Shown in pieces: positions 21,297 to 30,340 of a DNA stretch of 64,000 bases. The notes under the pieces are model-generated. The model was not told where the DNA came from. It did no database searches and saw nothing but the letters and a program-made list of their open reading frames with translations. How positions within the stretch are numbered: the stretch's first letter is position 1; the number at the start of each line of letters is the position of its first letter. Source of the DNA: Pseudomonas sp. FP2309. GTDB lineage: Bacteria > Pseudomonadota > Gammaproteobacteria > Pseudomonadales > Pseudomonadaceae. The stretch lies in assembly GCF_030687575.1 (NCBI RefSeq), contig NZ_CP117439.1, positions 1,240,001 through 1,304,000 on the forward strand, written 5' to 3'. The position numbers and the translations under genes were made by a program.

Positions 21297-21432
21297 TTTT
21301 CGTAAGTGTTTGGGGCTTTTATTCGTTCGGAGCGTCTCAAAACTTCGAGATATTTTTCTATATCGTTGAAATATAACAACTATTTATGTCGTGTCTAGCT
21401 ACTAAGCCCGTTGGAGCGTCGGTAGCATCCCG

Positions 21433-21460
21433 TTGAACTTCCCTTGGAACTCTCTAACAT
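21433..21460 (+). promoter_or_regulatory. rsmZ promoter
   Basis: A -35 TTGAAC (21433-21438) and a -10 TAACAT (21455-21460) are spaced by 16 bp, placing the start near 21467, exactly at the first base of the RsmZ 5' stem. Confidence 0.8.
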
Positions 21461-21466
21461 CAGTCC

Positions 21467-21600
21467 TGTGTCCACGGATTGACACAGCCATCACGGAGCG
21501 ATGGCTCAGGGAACGTCGCAGGATGCGATTCATCAGGATGATGAAAAAGGAATACAGGGACTAGGGAAAAAATGTGGGCGGGTCATACCGCCCCTTTTTT
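21467..21600 (+). ncRNA. rsmZ: RsmZ regulatory small RNA
   Basis: An sRNA that titrates the translational repressors RsmA/RsmE and so relieves repression of secondary metabolism and exoproduct genes under GacS/GacA control. The 134-nt sequence opens with the hairpin TGTGTC/GACACA and has eight GGA motifs, several in loops (CATC-AGGAT-GATG, TCGC-AGGAT-GCGA). It ends in an intrinsic terminator (GGGCGG/CCGCCC then T6). The promoter and GacA box lie upstream. Position beside fdxA is as in other pseudomonads, but rpoS, its usual other neighbour, is absent. Identification is by structure and locus. Confidence 0.93.
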
Positions 21601-21634
21601 CGCCTGTAGAAAAGTGAATGGGTCTTCCAGAACG

Positions 21635-21662
21635 CAAAAAAGGCCCTTGAAGGGCCTTTTTT
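21635..21662. terminator. Bidirectional terminator rsmZ / fdxA
   Basis: The hairpin AAAAAAGGCCCTTGA/AGGGCCTTTTTT is symmetric with A and T runs; its main user is fdxA on the minus strand. Confidence 0.88.
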
Positions 21663-21680
21663 CGTTGGGGTGCGGCGCTT

Positions 21681-22004
21681 TTAACGCTCTAGTTGCTCAA
21701 CCTTGTTGGGTTTGCCATCCCATTCGGCGGCGTCCGGCAGCGGGTCTTTCTTTTCGGTGATGTTTGGCCAGATTTCAGCCAACTCAACGTTCAACTGAAT
21801 GAACTGTTCCATACCTGCCGGGACTTCGTCCTCGGAGAAAATCGCGACGGCCGGGCATTCCGGTTCACACAGGGCGCAGTCGATGCACTCGTCCGGGTGG
21901 ATAACCAGGAAGTTCGGGCCTTCGTAGAAGCAGTCCACCGGACACACTTCTACGCAATCGGTGTACTTGCACTTGATGCAGTTGTCGGTGACGACGAAGG
22001 TCAT
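21681..22004 (-). CDS. fdxA: 7Fe ferredoxin FdxA
   Basis: A 107-residue soluble ferredoxin with one [3Fe-4S] and one [4Fe-4S] cluster. The N-terminal motifs (C9, C12, C17, C21 in [19 protein letters not shown], then [12 protein letters not shown]) and the long C-terminal tail ([11 protein letters not shown]) are those of the Azotobacter FdI/FdxA family. It lies downstream of mutS on the same strand with a 142-bp gap. Confidence 0.96.
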   Translation of the reverse strand: MTFVVTDNCIKCKYTDCVEVCPVDCFYEGPNFLVIHPDECIDCALCEPECPAVAIFSEDEVPAGMEQFIQLNVELAEIWPNITEKKDPLPDAAEWDGKPNKVEQLER

Positions 22005-22146
22005 TTCTAATTCTCTCCTCAGGCGGCGGCAGCGAAACCCTTTGTGGCAGGGCTCGCGAGGTTCGGGAGCGATAGTCTGCAGGCCAGGCTAAGAGCCCGC
22101 AGCATCCCAAACCGCGCGAGAGTCTACCAGCTTGAACGCATCAGCG

Positions 22147-24738
22147 TTATATCCGAGTCTTCAGTGCATATAACATTTCAAGCGCTTTGCGTGGCGTCAC
22201 GTCATCCAGATCAAGCTTTGCCAGCTCGTCCAGCACCGGATGGGGCAGGTTGGCGAACATATCGCTCTGATGTGGCGCAGCGGGTTTGCGGGTGGCCTTG
22301 GCCGGGCTGGCGACTACGTTTTCATGGGGCAACGCAGTGGTCTCAAGGCGGCTGAGGTGCTCGCGGGCGCGCAGGATCACGTCGTTCGGCACACCGGCCA
22401 GTTGTGCCACGGCCAGGCCGTAACTCTGGCTGGCCGGGCCTGGCAGCACATGGTGCAGGAAGACGATGCGCTCGTTGTGCTCCGTGGCATTGAGGTGCAC
22501 GTTGGCCACCAGAGGCTCGCTTTCCGGCAACACGGTCAGCTCGAAGTAGTGGGTGGCAAACAAGGTATAGGCGCGCAGATGGGCCAACCGCTCGGCCGCC
22601 GCCCAGGCCAGGGACAGACCGTCGAATGTGCTGGTGCCGCGACCGACTTCGTCCATCAGCACCAGGCTGCGCTCGGTGGCGTTGTGCAGGATGTTGGCGG
22701 TTTCGCTCATTTCCACCATAAAGGTCGAACGCCCACCGGCCAGGTCATCGCTGGAGCCGATCCGGGTGAAAATCCGATCGACCAGGGACAGCTCGCAACT
22801 GGCTGCCGGCACAAAGCTGCCGATGTGCGCCAGCAACACGATCAACGCGGTCTGGCGCATGTAGGTGGATTTACCGCCCATGTTCGGACCTGTGATCACC
22901 AACATGCGGGTATCGTCGTCGAGCGAAAGGTCGTTGGCGACGAACGGCGTGGTCAGTACCTGCTCCACCACCGGGTGACGACCTTGCACGATCCGCATGC
23001 ACGGCTCGCTGACGAATCGTGGGCAGTTCAGGTCAAGGTTCAACGCACGCTCGGCGAGGTTACTCAGCACATCCAGTTCCGACAGCGCCGCGGCGGTATC
23101 CTGCAGCGGTGCCAGTTGGCCGATCAAATCCTCCAGCAGCGCTTCATACAGCATCTTTTCCCGGGCCAGGGCGCGGCTCTTGGCCGACAGTGCCTTGTCT
23201 TCAAATTCTTTGAGCTCCGGCGTGATAAAGCGCTCGGCCCCTTTGAGGGTTTGCCGACGCTGATAATCAATCGGCGCCTGCTCGGCCTGCTTGCTTGGCA
23301 GCTCAATAAAGTAGCCGTGGACGCGGTTGTAACCGACCTTCAGGTTGGCCAGGCCGGTTCGGGCTTTTTCCCGGGCTTCCAGATCGATCAGGAACTGTCC
23401 GGCGTTTTCGCTCAGGGCTTGCAGCTCGTCCAGCTCAGTGTCGTAACCGGTCTTTAGAACGCCGCCATCACGGATGATCGCCGGCGGGTTGTCGATGATC
23501 GCTCTGGCCAGCAGGGTCGCCAGTTCCGGATAGGTGCTGGCGGTTGCCGCCAACTGTTGCAGGTGCGGCGCATCCAGCTCGGCCATCGCGCTTTGCAGTT
23601 GCGGCAGGGCACCGAGGGCATCGCGCAGGCGCGCCAGGTCACGAGGACGTGCGTTGCGCAGGCCGATCCGCGCCAGAATGCGCTCGATATCGCCGATTTC
23701 TTTCAACTGCGGCTGCAGGTTCTCAAAGCGGTAACCGTCCAGCAGGCAAGTAATAGACGACTGACGCGCTTGCAGCACGCTTAAATCACGCAGCGGACGG
23801 TTCAGCCAACGGGTCAGCAAGCGGCTGCCCATGGCGGTCTGGCAGCGATCCACCACCGATTGCAGGGTGTTATCGCGCCCGCCGGCGAGGTTGGTATCCA
23901 GCTCCAGGTTGCGACGGCTGGCGCCATCGAGCACCACGGTATCGTCCAGGCGCTCATGGCGCAGGCTGCGTAAATGCGGCAGGGCCGTGCGCTGGGTTTC
24001 CTTGGCGTAGCTGAGCAGGCAACCGGCGGCACCGATGGCCAGGGTCAGGGTTTCGCAACCGAAGCCCTTGAGGTCTTGCACCGAGAATTGCTGGCACAGG
24101 CTTTTCAGTGCCGAGTCACGCTCGAAATCCCACGGTGCGCGACGCTTTGTCCCACGGCGTTTTTCTGCCGGCAGGTCCTTGGGCCAATCATCCGGGATCA
24201 TCAGCTCCACCGGATTGATCCGCTCCAGCTCCGCCAGCAGGTTCTCCCAGCCCTTGATTTCGAGCACGGTGAAGTTGCCGCTGGTGATATCCAGCACCGC
24301 GAGGCCAAACAAACGCTCATCACCCAACACCGCGGCGATCAGGTTATCGCGACGTTCATCCAGCAACGCCTCATCACTCACCGTGCCCGGCGTAATAATG
24401 CGCACCACCTGGCGTTCCACCGGGCCCTTGCTGGTGGCCGGATCGCCGATCTGCTCACAGATCACCACCGACTCACCCAGCTTGACCAACTTGGCCAGGT
24501 AGCCTTCCAGCGAATGGTAAGGAATCCCACACATCGGAATCGCCTGTCCCGCCGACTGCCCGCGCGCGGTCAGGGTGATATCCAGCAACTTGGCGGCCTT
24601 CTTCGCATCTTCATAGAAGATCTCGTAGAAGTCGCCCATGCGATAGAACATCAACTGATCAGGGTGCTGGTTTTTCAGGCGCCAGTACTGCTGCATCATG
24701 GGGGTGTGACTGGACAAGTCAGAAATTGCTTTATTCAT
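22147..24738 (-). CDS. mutS: DNA mismatch repair protein MutS
   Basis: Recognises mismatches and starts repair with MutL. The 863-residue protein has the mismatch-contact Phe-x-Glu in [11 protein letters not shown] (about 36-46), the clamp and lever domains, the ATPase Walker [10 protein letters not shown] and Walker [14 protein letters not shown], and a C-terminal tetramerisation tail ([12 protein letters not shown]). It is full length. Its start at 24738 abuts the accessory island, so the island/tailocin insertion lies between mutS and cinA-recA, a known tailocin hotspot in P. fluorescens. Confidence 0.98.
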   Translation of the reverse strand: MNKAISDLSSHTPMMQQYWRLKNQHPDQLMFYRMGDFYEIFYEDAKKAAKLLDITLTARGQSAGQAIPMCGIPYHSLEGYLAKLVKLGESVVICEQIGDPATSKGPVERQVVRIITPGTVSDEALLDERRDNLIAAVLGDERLFGLAVLDITSGNFTVLEIKGWENLLAELERINPVELMIPDDWPKDLPAEKRRGTKRRAPWDFERDSALKSLCQQFSVQDLKGFGCETLTLAIGAAGCLLSYAKETQRTALPHLRSLRHERLDDTVVLDGASRRNLELDTNLAGGRDNTLQSVVDRCQTAMGSRLLTRWLNRPLRDLSVLQARQSSITCLLDGYRFENLQPQLKEIGDIERILARIGLRNARPRDLARLRDALGALPQLQSAMAELDAPHLQQLAATASTYPELATLLARAIIDNPPAIIRDGGVLKTGYDTELDELQALSENAGQFLIDLEAREKARTGLANLKVGYNRVHGYFIELPSKQAEQAPIDYQRRQTLKGAERFITPELKEFEDKALSAKSRALAREKMLYEALLEDLIGQLAPLQDTAAALSELDVLSNLAERALNLDLNCPRFVSEPCMRIVQGRHPVVEQVLTTPFVANDLSLDDDTRMLVITGPNMGGKSTYMRQTALIVLLAHIGSFVPAASCELSLVDRIFTRIGSSDDLAGGRSTFMVEMSETANILHNATERSLVLMDEVGRGTSTFDGLSLAWAAAERLAHLRAYTLFATHYFELTVLPESEPLVANVHLNATEHNERIVFLHHVLPGPASQSYGLAVAQLAGVPNDVILRAREHLSRLETTALPHENVVASPAKATRKPAAPHQSDMFANLPHPVLDELAKLDLDDVTPRKALEMLYALKTRI

Positions 24739-24768
24739 CAGTTGTTTAGCGCTATCTGCTTAAGTGCG

Positions 24769-24786
24769 TGGGGCAAAAATGGGGCA
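24769..24786 (+). repeat. 18-bp direct repeat, left copy
   Basis: TGGGGCAAAAATGGGGCA occurs here, 30 bp upstream of mutS, and again exactly at 29963-29980. Each copy is itself a GGGGCA tandem. The pair encloses the 5.2-kb accessory island and may be a remnant of integrase sites. Confidence 0.6.
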
Positions 24787-24958
24787 TTTCATCTTCTAAA
24801 TTATCAATGAAAGGCTGGGGTGCCGGCACGGTTGGAAAGTGAGCGAGGAGGTTACCATAGGGCGGCGCTACGCTCACTCGTGGATACCAGAAGCAGGATG
24901 GTCAAACAAATGGCTGTGTGCTATCAAGGCTCAAATTTTTATCGAGCCAGGGACGAAA

Positions 24959-26174
24959 ATGAGAGAGGCTTTTTCGCATCATTTTGCAACCGATCAGAAT
25001 CGCAGAGTAAAGCTTTGGGAAAACTGTCTTTTTGTCTTTGATACTAATGTTCTCACAGGTATATATCGCCGCTCAGAAGAAGCGCGTGATGCGCAATATA
25101 AGCTGATGCGTGCGTTGGCTGATCGTTTGTGGATTCCGCATCGTGTTATTTATGAGTTTTTAGACAATCGTGCGAAAATTGTGCACGATCAGGCGCAGCT
25201 TTATGTGGCGAGTATTGCCGAGCTTCAAGGCATGTTGTCAGGTTTTGAAGTTGTGACGAAGCATCCGTTTTTATCTGCTGAAGTATATGGTGAATTTAAT
25301 ACCGTTTCTCAAAAGGTGCTTGCGGAGCTTGAGGCTAGTCGCCAATTTTACGATGGCCGTATCACTAATGATGATGTTAAGGATGTCTTGGCTGAAATTC
25401 TTGCTGGAAAAGTCGGGAGTGCATTTGCAGAGGAGCGGCTTGTCGAGATAGTTAAAGAGGGCGAGCAGCGATACGCACAGAATACACCACCTGGCTTTGA
25501 GGATAAAGGCAAGCATAAAGGGTCAACTATTACTGAAGAGATCCGGAAGCGATACGGCGACCTCATTATTTGGTATCAGGTTATTGAGAAAGCAAAGGAA
25601 GAGCAGCGCCCAGTTATCTTGGTTACTGGCGATCAGAAGCCCGATTGGTGGGCTGAGCAGTCAGGAAAAAAAACTGGGGCCTCTTCCTGAACTAATAGAA
25701 GAGTTTAATGCTTTAACGGGACAAGACTTTTATCTCTACAGTTATCATGGCTTTTTGAATTTTGCCAACGAATACCTTGATCAGAAGACTTCGGAGTCTG
25801 TTATTGAAGAAGTTCGAGAGGCGGCTTTTGATGATGCGGTCGCGTGGCAGCTTTTACACGATGATGGAACTACGGATGAGGAGTGGCAATCTGCAGGTTT
25901 TGAAGATGATAATCTCAGTCTTGGTCAGAACACCAACATCGACCCAAACATTATCTCCGCTCGGGTAGCCGCACAACAATCACTAGCGAGTTTGATTGCT
26001 GCACGACAGGCGTATCAGGGGTCGCTTTCTTTTAGAGGCCCAAATGATCCAAGAGAAGTGCGCAGAAGAAGGCGTGCTGCGGAAGATTTAGCGAAGCTCG
26101 ATCTGCAAATTATTGATGAGCAGCGGCGTTTACATATTTTGAACTCTTTCATACATGGTGATGGAAGGTCCTAA
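24959..26174 (+). pseudogene. PIN-like domain protein, frameshifted at an A8 run
   Basis: The reading starts at ATG 24959 (AGGGA upstream). It has a nuclease-like PIN fold: D28 in FVFDTN, RLWIPHRVIYEFLDNR, and VILVTGDQKPDWW, as in the PIN-like family that fuses a metal-dependent RNase fold to a C-terminal extension. The first frame stops at 25690. The family's next motif (GPLPELIEEFNALTGQDFYLY) continues in another frame to 26174. The break coincides with eight A at 25666-25673; seven would restore one protein of about 404 residues. It is therefore a homopolymer mutation, a sequencing error, or a slippage-expressed gene. GC is lower than the flanks, suggesting transfer. The cellular target is unknown. 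Confidence 0.7.
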
Positions 26175-26221
26175 TTTTAATGTATTTGGTGGCGTTGCAT
26201 GTTTGTCCATATGAGGTCTAG

Positions 26222-27411
26222 GGATAGTCTGAAGTAGGCCGCTATTTTTCGACTGCTGAGCCATAGGCGCTTTCAAAAAACGGCAGCCGTTCAAAACCGA
26301 TCACGTCTGCCGCCTATTCCATCCATTTTTTCCGCTGAACGCTCCTCGCAGCAGCTATTTCCCTCATTACGGACGCACCTCTCCTGCGCTGGAGAGCAAA
26401 TATCGACGCGCCATCCAAAGGTTCGACAGGGCGAACAGCGTCACCATCTGAGAAGTGTTTTTCACCAAGCCTCGGAAACGCACTTTCGTATAACCAAACT
26501 GACGCTTGATCACTCGAAATGGATGCTCAACCTTGGCGCGAACCTGGGCCTTGGCTTTCTCGATCTTGCGCATCGCTTTGTACAGCGCGCTGCGTTTACC
26601 GTGTTTTTTGTAGGTACTGCGCCGGGCTGCGATCTGCCAGATGACGTGGCGTCCCGCATGCTCTTCGCGCTTCTCGACACCGGTATAGCCTGCATCGGCG
26701 CAGACCACGTTCTCAGCACCGTGTAGCAGTTTGTCGACTTGGGTTATGTCCGCGACGTTGGCCGCAGTGATCACCACGCTGTGCACCAGCCCTGACTCAT
26801 CGTCGACACCAATGTGAGCTTTGGCACCGAAGTAATACTGGTTACCTTTCTTGGTTTGATGCATCTCAGGGTCGCGTTTGCCGTCCTTGTTCTTGGTCGA
26901 ACTGGGCGCATGAATCAGCGTGGCATCGACGATGGTGCCTTGTCGCAGCGACAAGCCACGGTCGCCCAGATAGCCATTGATCACGCCGAGAATACCAGCG
27001 GCCAACTCGTGCTTTTCCAGCAGGCGACGGAAGTTGAGGATGGTAGTTTCATCTGGGATCCGCTCCAGGCTCAGACCTGAAAACTGGCGCAAGATCGTCG
27101 TCTCGTACAGCGCTTCTTCCATCGCAGGATCGCTGTAACCGAACCAGTTCTGCATGAGATGAACCCGCAGCATCGCCATCAAAGGATAGGCCGGACGCCC
27201 CCCTTCGCCCGTCGGGTAATGAGGTTCGATCAGGGCAATCAAACCCTTCCAGGGTACGACACGATCCATCTCGATCAGGAACAATTCCTTGCGGGTCTGC
27301 TTGCGCTTACCGGCGTACTCGGCATCGGCGAAGGTCATTTGCTTCATTGAAAAGCTCGGCGATTGGTGTCCGGAGATTTTGCCAAATCAGGAAGTCTTTT
27401 TCAGGATTTCC
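26222..27411 (-). mobile_element. Complete IS5-family insertion sequence, 1190 bp
   Basis: The ends GGATAGTCTGAA (26222) and, on the other strand, GGAAATCCTGAA (27411) form imperfect terminal inverted repeats. A CTAG target duplication flanks both sides (26218-26221 and 27412-27415), matching the 4-bp YTAR preference of the IS5 subgroup. One intact transposase fills the element. It landed 44 bp downstream of the PIN-like gene, so it disrupts no recognisable gene. Confidence 0.85.
26367..27347 (-). CDS. IS5-family transposase
   Basis: A 326-residue DDE transposase. It shows the N-terminal DUF772-type domain (YPLMAMLRVHLMQNWFGYSD, PDETTILNFRRLLE), the catalytic Asp in TIVDATLI, the second Asp in CADAGYTGVEKR, and the Glu in the terminal AKVEHPFRVIKRQFG region. 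The frame is full length and without stops, so the enzyme may be active. Confidence 0.93.
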   Translation of the reverse strand: MKQMTFADAEYAGKRKQTRKELFLIEMDRVVPWKGLIALIEPHYPTGEGGRPAYPLMAMLRVHLMQNWFGYSDPAMEEALYETTILRQFSGLSLERIPDETTILNFRRLLEKHELAAGILGVINGYLGDRGLSLRQGTIVDATLIHAPSSTKNKDGKRDPEMHQTKKGNQYYFGAKAHIGVDDESGLVHSVVITAANVADITQVDKLLHGAENVVCADAGYTGVEKREEHAGRHVIWQIAARRSTYKKHGKRSALYKAMRKIEKAKAQVRAKVEHPFRVIKRQFGYTKVRFRGLVKNTSQMVTLFALSNLWMARRYLLSSAGEVRP

Positions 27412-27608
27412 CTAGAAAATAATTTTGCCGGGCCGCCGGAATATCATAATGGCACTAAAAACGTCGATCGTCTGCTTCTGGCCGTAAGTGGCCCGTCACA
27501 AATGGCGGCTAATGGGTGTGAGCTTGATCTTTAAACGCAATAGAAGGTCTAGATCGGCCCGCAGGCTTATCCGCGACCATTCCTGCGACAGTCGTTTCCG
27601 CATGAAGC

Positions 27609-27935
27609 CTATGTGGTGAGGTAGGACGTCACAATGTCTTCAAGCATGCCCACCAGTTCAGGATCCATGTAGCGGTAATCATCTGGAATATCGAGAGAGT
27701 GGAGCCGTTTGTGTTCAAGAAGGCGGGCGTATTCAGCCTGAAGACGATTAAGGTGTTTGCGTTCCATGACAAAGATCACATCAGCCCAGCGAATATCCGC
27801 TGGGCTGATAGGTTTACGTGCATTTGGACTGGTTCCAGCTGAACGGGCATTGAAGCCGGGACGACGGCGCCAGATCGCTTCCGCAGTAGGACTACGCCAT
27901 TGGTTACGGCTACAGACGAACAGGAGGTTAGTCAC
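27609..27935 (-). CDS. Low-molecular-weight protein-tyrosine-phosphatase-like protein
   Basis: A 108-residue protein starting at GTG 27933-27935 (VTNLLFVCSRNQWRSPTAEAIW). The phosphatase P-loop C-x5-R is CSRNQWR, and a likely general-acid Asp is in SLDIPDDY. It is shorter than the classic enzymes and resembles the COG4551 group. The GTG overlaps the stop of the small upstream gene (GTGA), so it is translationally coupled to it. Substrate unknown. The longer open frame upstream is not family-like. Confidence 0.8.
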   Translation of the reverse strand: MTNLLFVCSRNQWRSPTAEAIWRRRPGFNARSAGTSPNARKPISPADIRWADVIFVMERKHLNRLQAEYARLLEHKRLHSLDIPDDYRYMDPELVGMLEDIVTSYLTT

Positions 27936-28126
27936 TCTTGATCCAGTAGTTGACGGGTTGTGCGGATGGGATAGCTCATCCCGAGTTGGTGTGCTCTGTA
28001 CAGTTTGGCTGCGCGGGTGTACATCAGTTTCCAATGCTTTTCTGGCTTGCACTCCAGCGGTCGAACCGTATTGTCGCCTCTGCATTTAAGGGCCTGCATA
28101 CGTCTCCAGGCGCGGGTTCTTTTCAT
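27932..28126 (-). CDS. Small basic protein coupled to the phosphatase gene
   Basis: A 64-residue protein rich in Arg and Lys (starts MKRTRAWRRMQALKCRGDN). A strong ribosome site, GAGGAT, lies 7 bp before the ATG at 28124-28126, and its stop overlaps the phosphatase start by 4 bp. I do not recognise a family with certainty; similar short arginine-rich proteins are often encoded next to this phosphatase. It may bind RNA or act as a partner, but nothing in the sequence proves this. Confidence 0.65.
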   Translation of the reverse strand: MKRTRAWRRMQALKCRGDNTVRPLECKPEKHWKLMYTRAAKLYRAHQLGMSYPIRTTRQLLDQE

Positions 28127-28803
28127 CGTTATATCCTCGTGAGTACCGGGTTCAGCAGCCGCAGTAATACGAGTTGGAAATATAGTAAACGTGAATCGAT
28201 GCAGGGGCTAGATAGGTTGAGCGCTTGATACTAGCAGCAGCTAATGACTGTAGGCAGTCTCAGCGCCAAACGGCCGACTTCTGCCGGTGCCGAAAGGCTG
28301 CTCTGGGTCGGCTTCTGCCCCTCATTGTTGGCGCCGGCGCCGAATTGACCCAGTTGCCGAGATCTCAATGACCCGGGCAGACTCCCCGAGAACCACTACT
28401 TTTACTGGATTTGTGTTGACTTGAGGGTGGGTTAATCGCACGTCAGCACGTGGGTCAATTAAGCGTTGGCGTTACCAGGCTAGCCGGATTTTAGGGCAAA
28501 ATTAGGGCAGAATCGGGGCCGCCGTTGGCCGCATTACGCCAAGGGTGAGGGGGGAGAACACCGTATTTTCTGGCCTGAAGCGGCCCGTAGGGGCGTAAGA
28601 AGGGGTTCGAATACCTGTCCACGCTCCACACACGCTACGTCCGAAATGACAGCGCTCGGCCCAAAGCAGCCTCTCGCGGTGAAGAGCTAAGGGCCTGAGT
28701 CGACCGCTAGATCAAGCTGCCCTCCCTTGTCTATATGAGAAGCTGTCGGCCAAGAAGCGTTCTACAAAGCGTCCCTGCTATTGAAATGCCGTTTGGAGTT
28801 GGA
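28127..28803. other. Gene-poor 680-bp stretch with repeat remnants
   Basis: No convincing gene is seen. It contains a fragment resembling the dispersed Pseudomonas GGCCGACTTCTGCCGGT repeat (28271-28287), a degenerate copy of the 18-bp island repeat (28492-28509), and a sequence like a decayed tRNA/tmRNA 3' end (GGGGTTCGAATACC, 28603-28616, followed by GCTCCACACA). Together these look like scars of past insertions. Confidence 0.45.
28492..28509 (+). repeat. Degenerate third copy of the 18-bp repeat
   Basis: TAGGGCAAAATTAGGGCA matches the flanking repeat at 15 of 18 positions and keeps the same tandem GGGCA layout. Confidence 0.5.
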
Positions 28804-29466
28804 TCAGTCACTTTCATGGCCCAGATACCTCGTATTGTTGGGGTTCATCTGAGAGGACCGGTTGTTTGTTGCAGCTTTGTGCGCAGAGTTATTAGGGTTC
28901 AGCGTATCGCTCCGATCATTATTGTTACGCGTTGTCAGATGCTCGTTGGGGTAATGGTCCGATGTCCCCAGGCCAACGACCACGCGCTTTTGCCAAGCAG
29001 GGTATTCACGCGCTGGCTTGCTAGCATCGAACAAGTAATTCCAGAAGTCGTACTTATCTCCGATGTCTAATGCAACGCCAGCCAGCATTGCTGTGGCGAA
29101 CGGGTCTAGCTGGCAAAAGCAAGGGTTATCCGGGGTTGCGATTTCGCAGGCATGACGAATGAAAATTGGGGTCGGAGCACCTAACGCCTCGCACAGCTCA
29201 GAAACTGTATGCACTTGCTTGAGCTGCATGCTGCCCTTAGGCACTACCCAAGTGCACAGGTGACGGTGTTTGATTGGTAATAGGTGGGTATCTATAAGAG
29301 GGGGCTTAGCGGCGAGTTCGGTGACGCGTTTCCAGTTCGAATAGCCAGCCAGTGCAGCAACGTGGTCGAGCGCCGCAGCTAAAGGGAAACCAGAGGTGTT
29401 GCGATGAGACTTCGCTGCGCGTTTGAGTTTCTCGACAGCGGTCGCAGTGATATGAGGTTGGTCCAT
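28804..29466 (-). CDS. Hypothetical protein, 220 residues
   Basis: I do not recognise the function. The ATG at 29464-29466 has GGAG 6 bp upstream, so expression is plausible. The N-terminal 45 residues (AVEKLKRAAKSH..FPLAAALDHVAALAGYSNWKRVTELA) resemble the short helical module seen at the start of glyoxalase-related and plasmid-borne proteins. The C-terminal 40 residues are Asn- and Thr-rich, probably disordered (RNNNDRSDTLNPNNS). No signal peptide or membrane segment. It is alone between two gene-poor stretches, consistent with recent acquisition. Confidence 0.6.
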   Translation of the reverse strand: MDQPHITATAVEKLKRAAKSHRNTSGFPLAAALDHVAALAGYSNWKRVTELAAKPPLIDTHLLPIKHRHLCTWVVPKGSMQLKQVHTVSELCEALGAPTPIFIRHACEIATPDNPCFCQLDPFATAMLAGVALDIGDKYDFWNYLFDASKPAREYPAWQKRVVVGLGTSDHYPNEHLTTRNNNDRSDTLNPNNSAHKAATNNRSSQMNPNNTRYLGHESD

Positions 29467-29962
29467 GCAGTGCTCCAAAAGTTGAAGCGGATCTATCCAG
29501 TGCCCACTGCCGAATTCCGCCAACTATGGAATCTACGCAAACCTTAAAAACTTCATCGTCCCGGCGAACCAGGTGAGCCAAGGTGGGCAGCATGCGCCGA
29601 TGTGCGCATGACTGGGATAATACATCTCTGTACTGACTTTGCGCTACTAGCTCTTAGGCGGGTCTGAGAGGGGATGGATTTTTACCTATTCTCACGACCG
29701 TTACTGGCCCGAACGGTGAAAACACGTATGACCGAAAGTTACGTGTTCGCTGTCACTCCGAGGTCATTAGCACTGCGAGCGTCATCTTGACGAACTCCTG
29801 ATTGCGATCAATCGCGACCAGCCGCGCTGTGTGCTAGCACCTGCTTGAAAATTGCTAAAAAGCGGGAAGATTCAGCTGATTAGTTTGTCCGGCTGGGGCG
29901 TTCTGAGTGCTACGCCCAAACATCATAGGACGGCGGGGGGGCCGAGCTCACAGTCGCATGCA

Positions 29963-29980
29963 TGGGGCAAAAATGGGGCA
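29963..29980 (+). repeat. 18-bp direct repeat, right copy
   Basis: Identical to 24769-24786. It marks the boundary between the accessory island and the tailocin regulatory region. Confidence 0.6.
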
Positions 29981-30015
29981 AACCGTACGCCAATCTATGC
30001 CATCCAATGCCAATT

Positions 30016-30029
30016 ATGCATTTATGCAA
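30016..30029. promoter_or_regulatory. Distal operator-like site
   Basis: ATGCAT-TT-ATGCAA has the same 6-2-6 layout as the operators upstream of the holin, 325 bp before the repressor gene. Confidence 0.4.
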
Positions 30030-30268
30030 TCATATGTGAACGGGCGGTTGGGCCAGCAACCACGGACTCATCCGTTAAAACCGCCCCCATACCCATACAC
30101 AATGGGGGTGTGGGAGGACAGATCGGACGTGTTTTTACTCATTGGATAATTGGCAAATTCTTTAAAAGGTGTGTGACAAAAGGGGCGCTTGGCCCTGCTG
30201 ATTGTGCGATGGCGGCAAGGTTAACACGCAAGGTCGGCGGTTCGCAGGTCTGCTAAAAGGCATGGCAA

Positions 30269-30304
30269 GTGCATAAATAATGCATGTTTAATGCAATTTA
30301 GCAT
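30269..30304. promoter_or_regulatory. Repressor-proximal operator cluster
   Basis: TGCA half-sites start at 30270, 30281 and 30292, exactly 11 bp apart, followed by TAGCAT. The cluster ends 36 bp before the repressor ATG, so it probably mediates autoregulation. Confidence 0.5.
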
Positions 30305-30340
30305 TTGCCAGAGCTTAAAAGTCCCGTCACTATCCGCGCT

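Larger units (their letters stand above)
29467..30340. other. 870-bp intergenic region, island right edge and tailocin upstream region
   Basis: No convincing gene: open frames here lack ribosome sites and recognisable motifs. It holds the right copy of the 18-bp repeat (29963-29980), a hairpin GATTG-CGAT-CAATC (29798-29811), one ATGCAT-TT-ATGCAA operator-like site (30016-30029), and a cluster of TGCA half-sites just before the repressor gene (30269-30304). Confidence 0.5.

Noticed and set aside
28600..28640. A functional tRNA gene
   Set aside because: Only a T-loop-like TTCGAAT and a CCA-like end are seen; the T-stem does not pair and no D or anticodon arm precedes it.
24959..30000. Named defence system or toxin-antitoxin pair in the island
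   Set aside because: A PIN-like nuclease and a small basic protein are present, but they are not adjacent partners and no antitoxin motif is visible, so I do not claim one.
29852..30256. A 134-codon frame upstream of the tailocin repressor
   Set aside because: It covers the 18-bp repeat and operator-like sites, has no good ribosome site, and the protein has no domain-like pattern.
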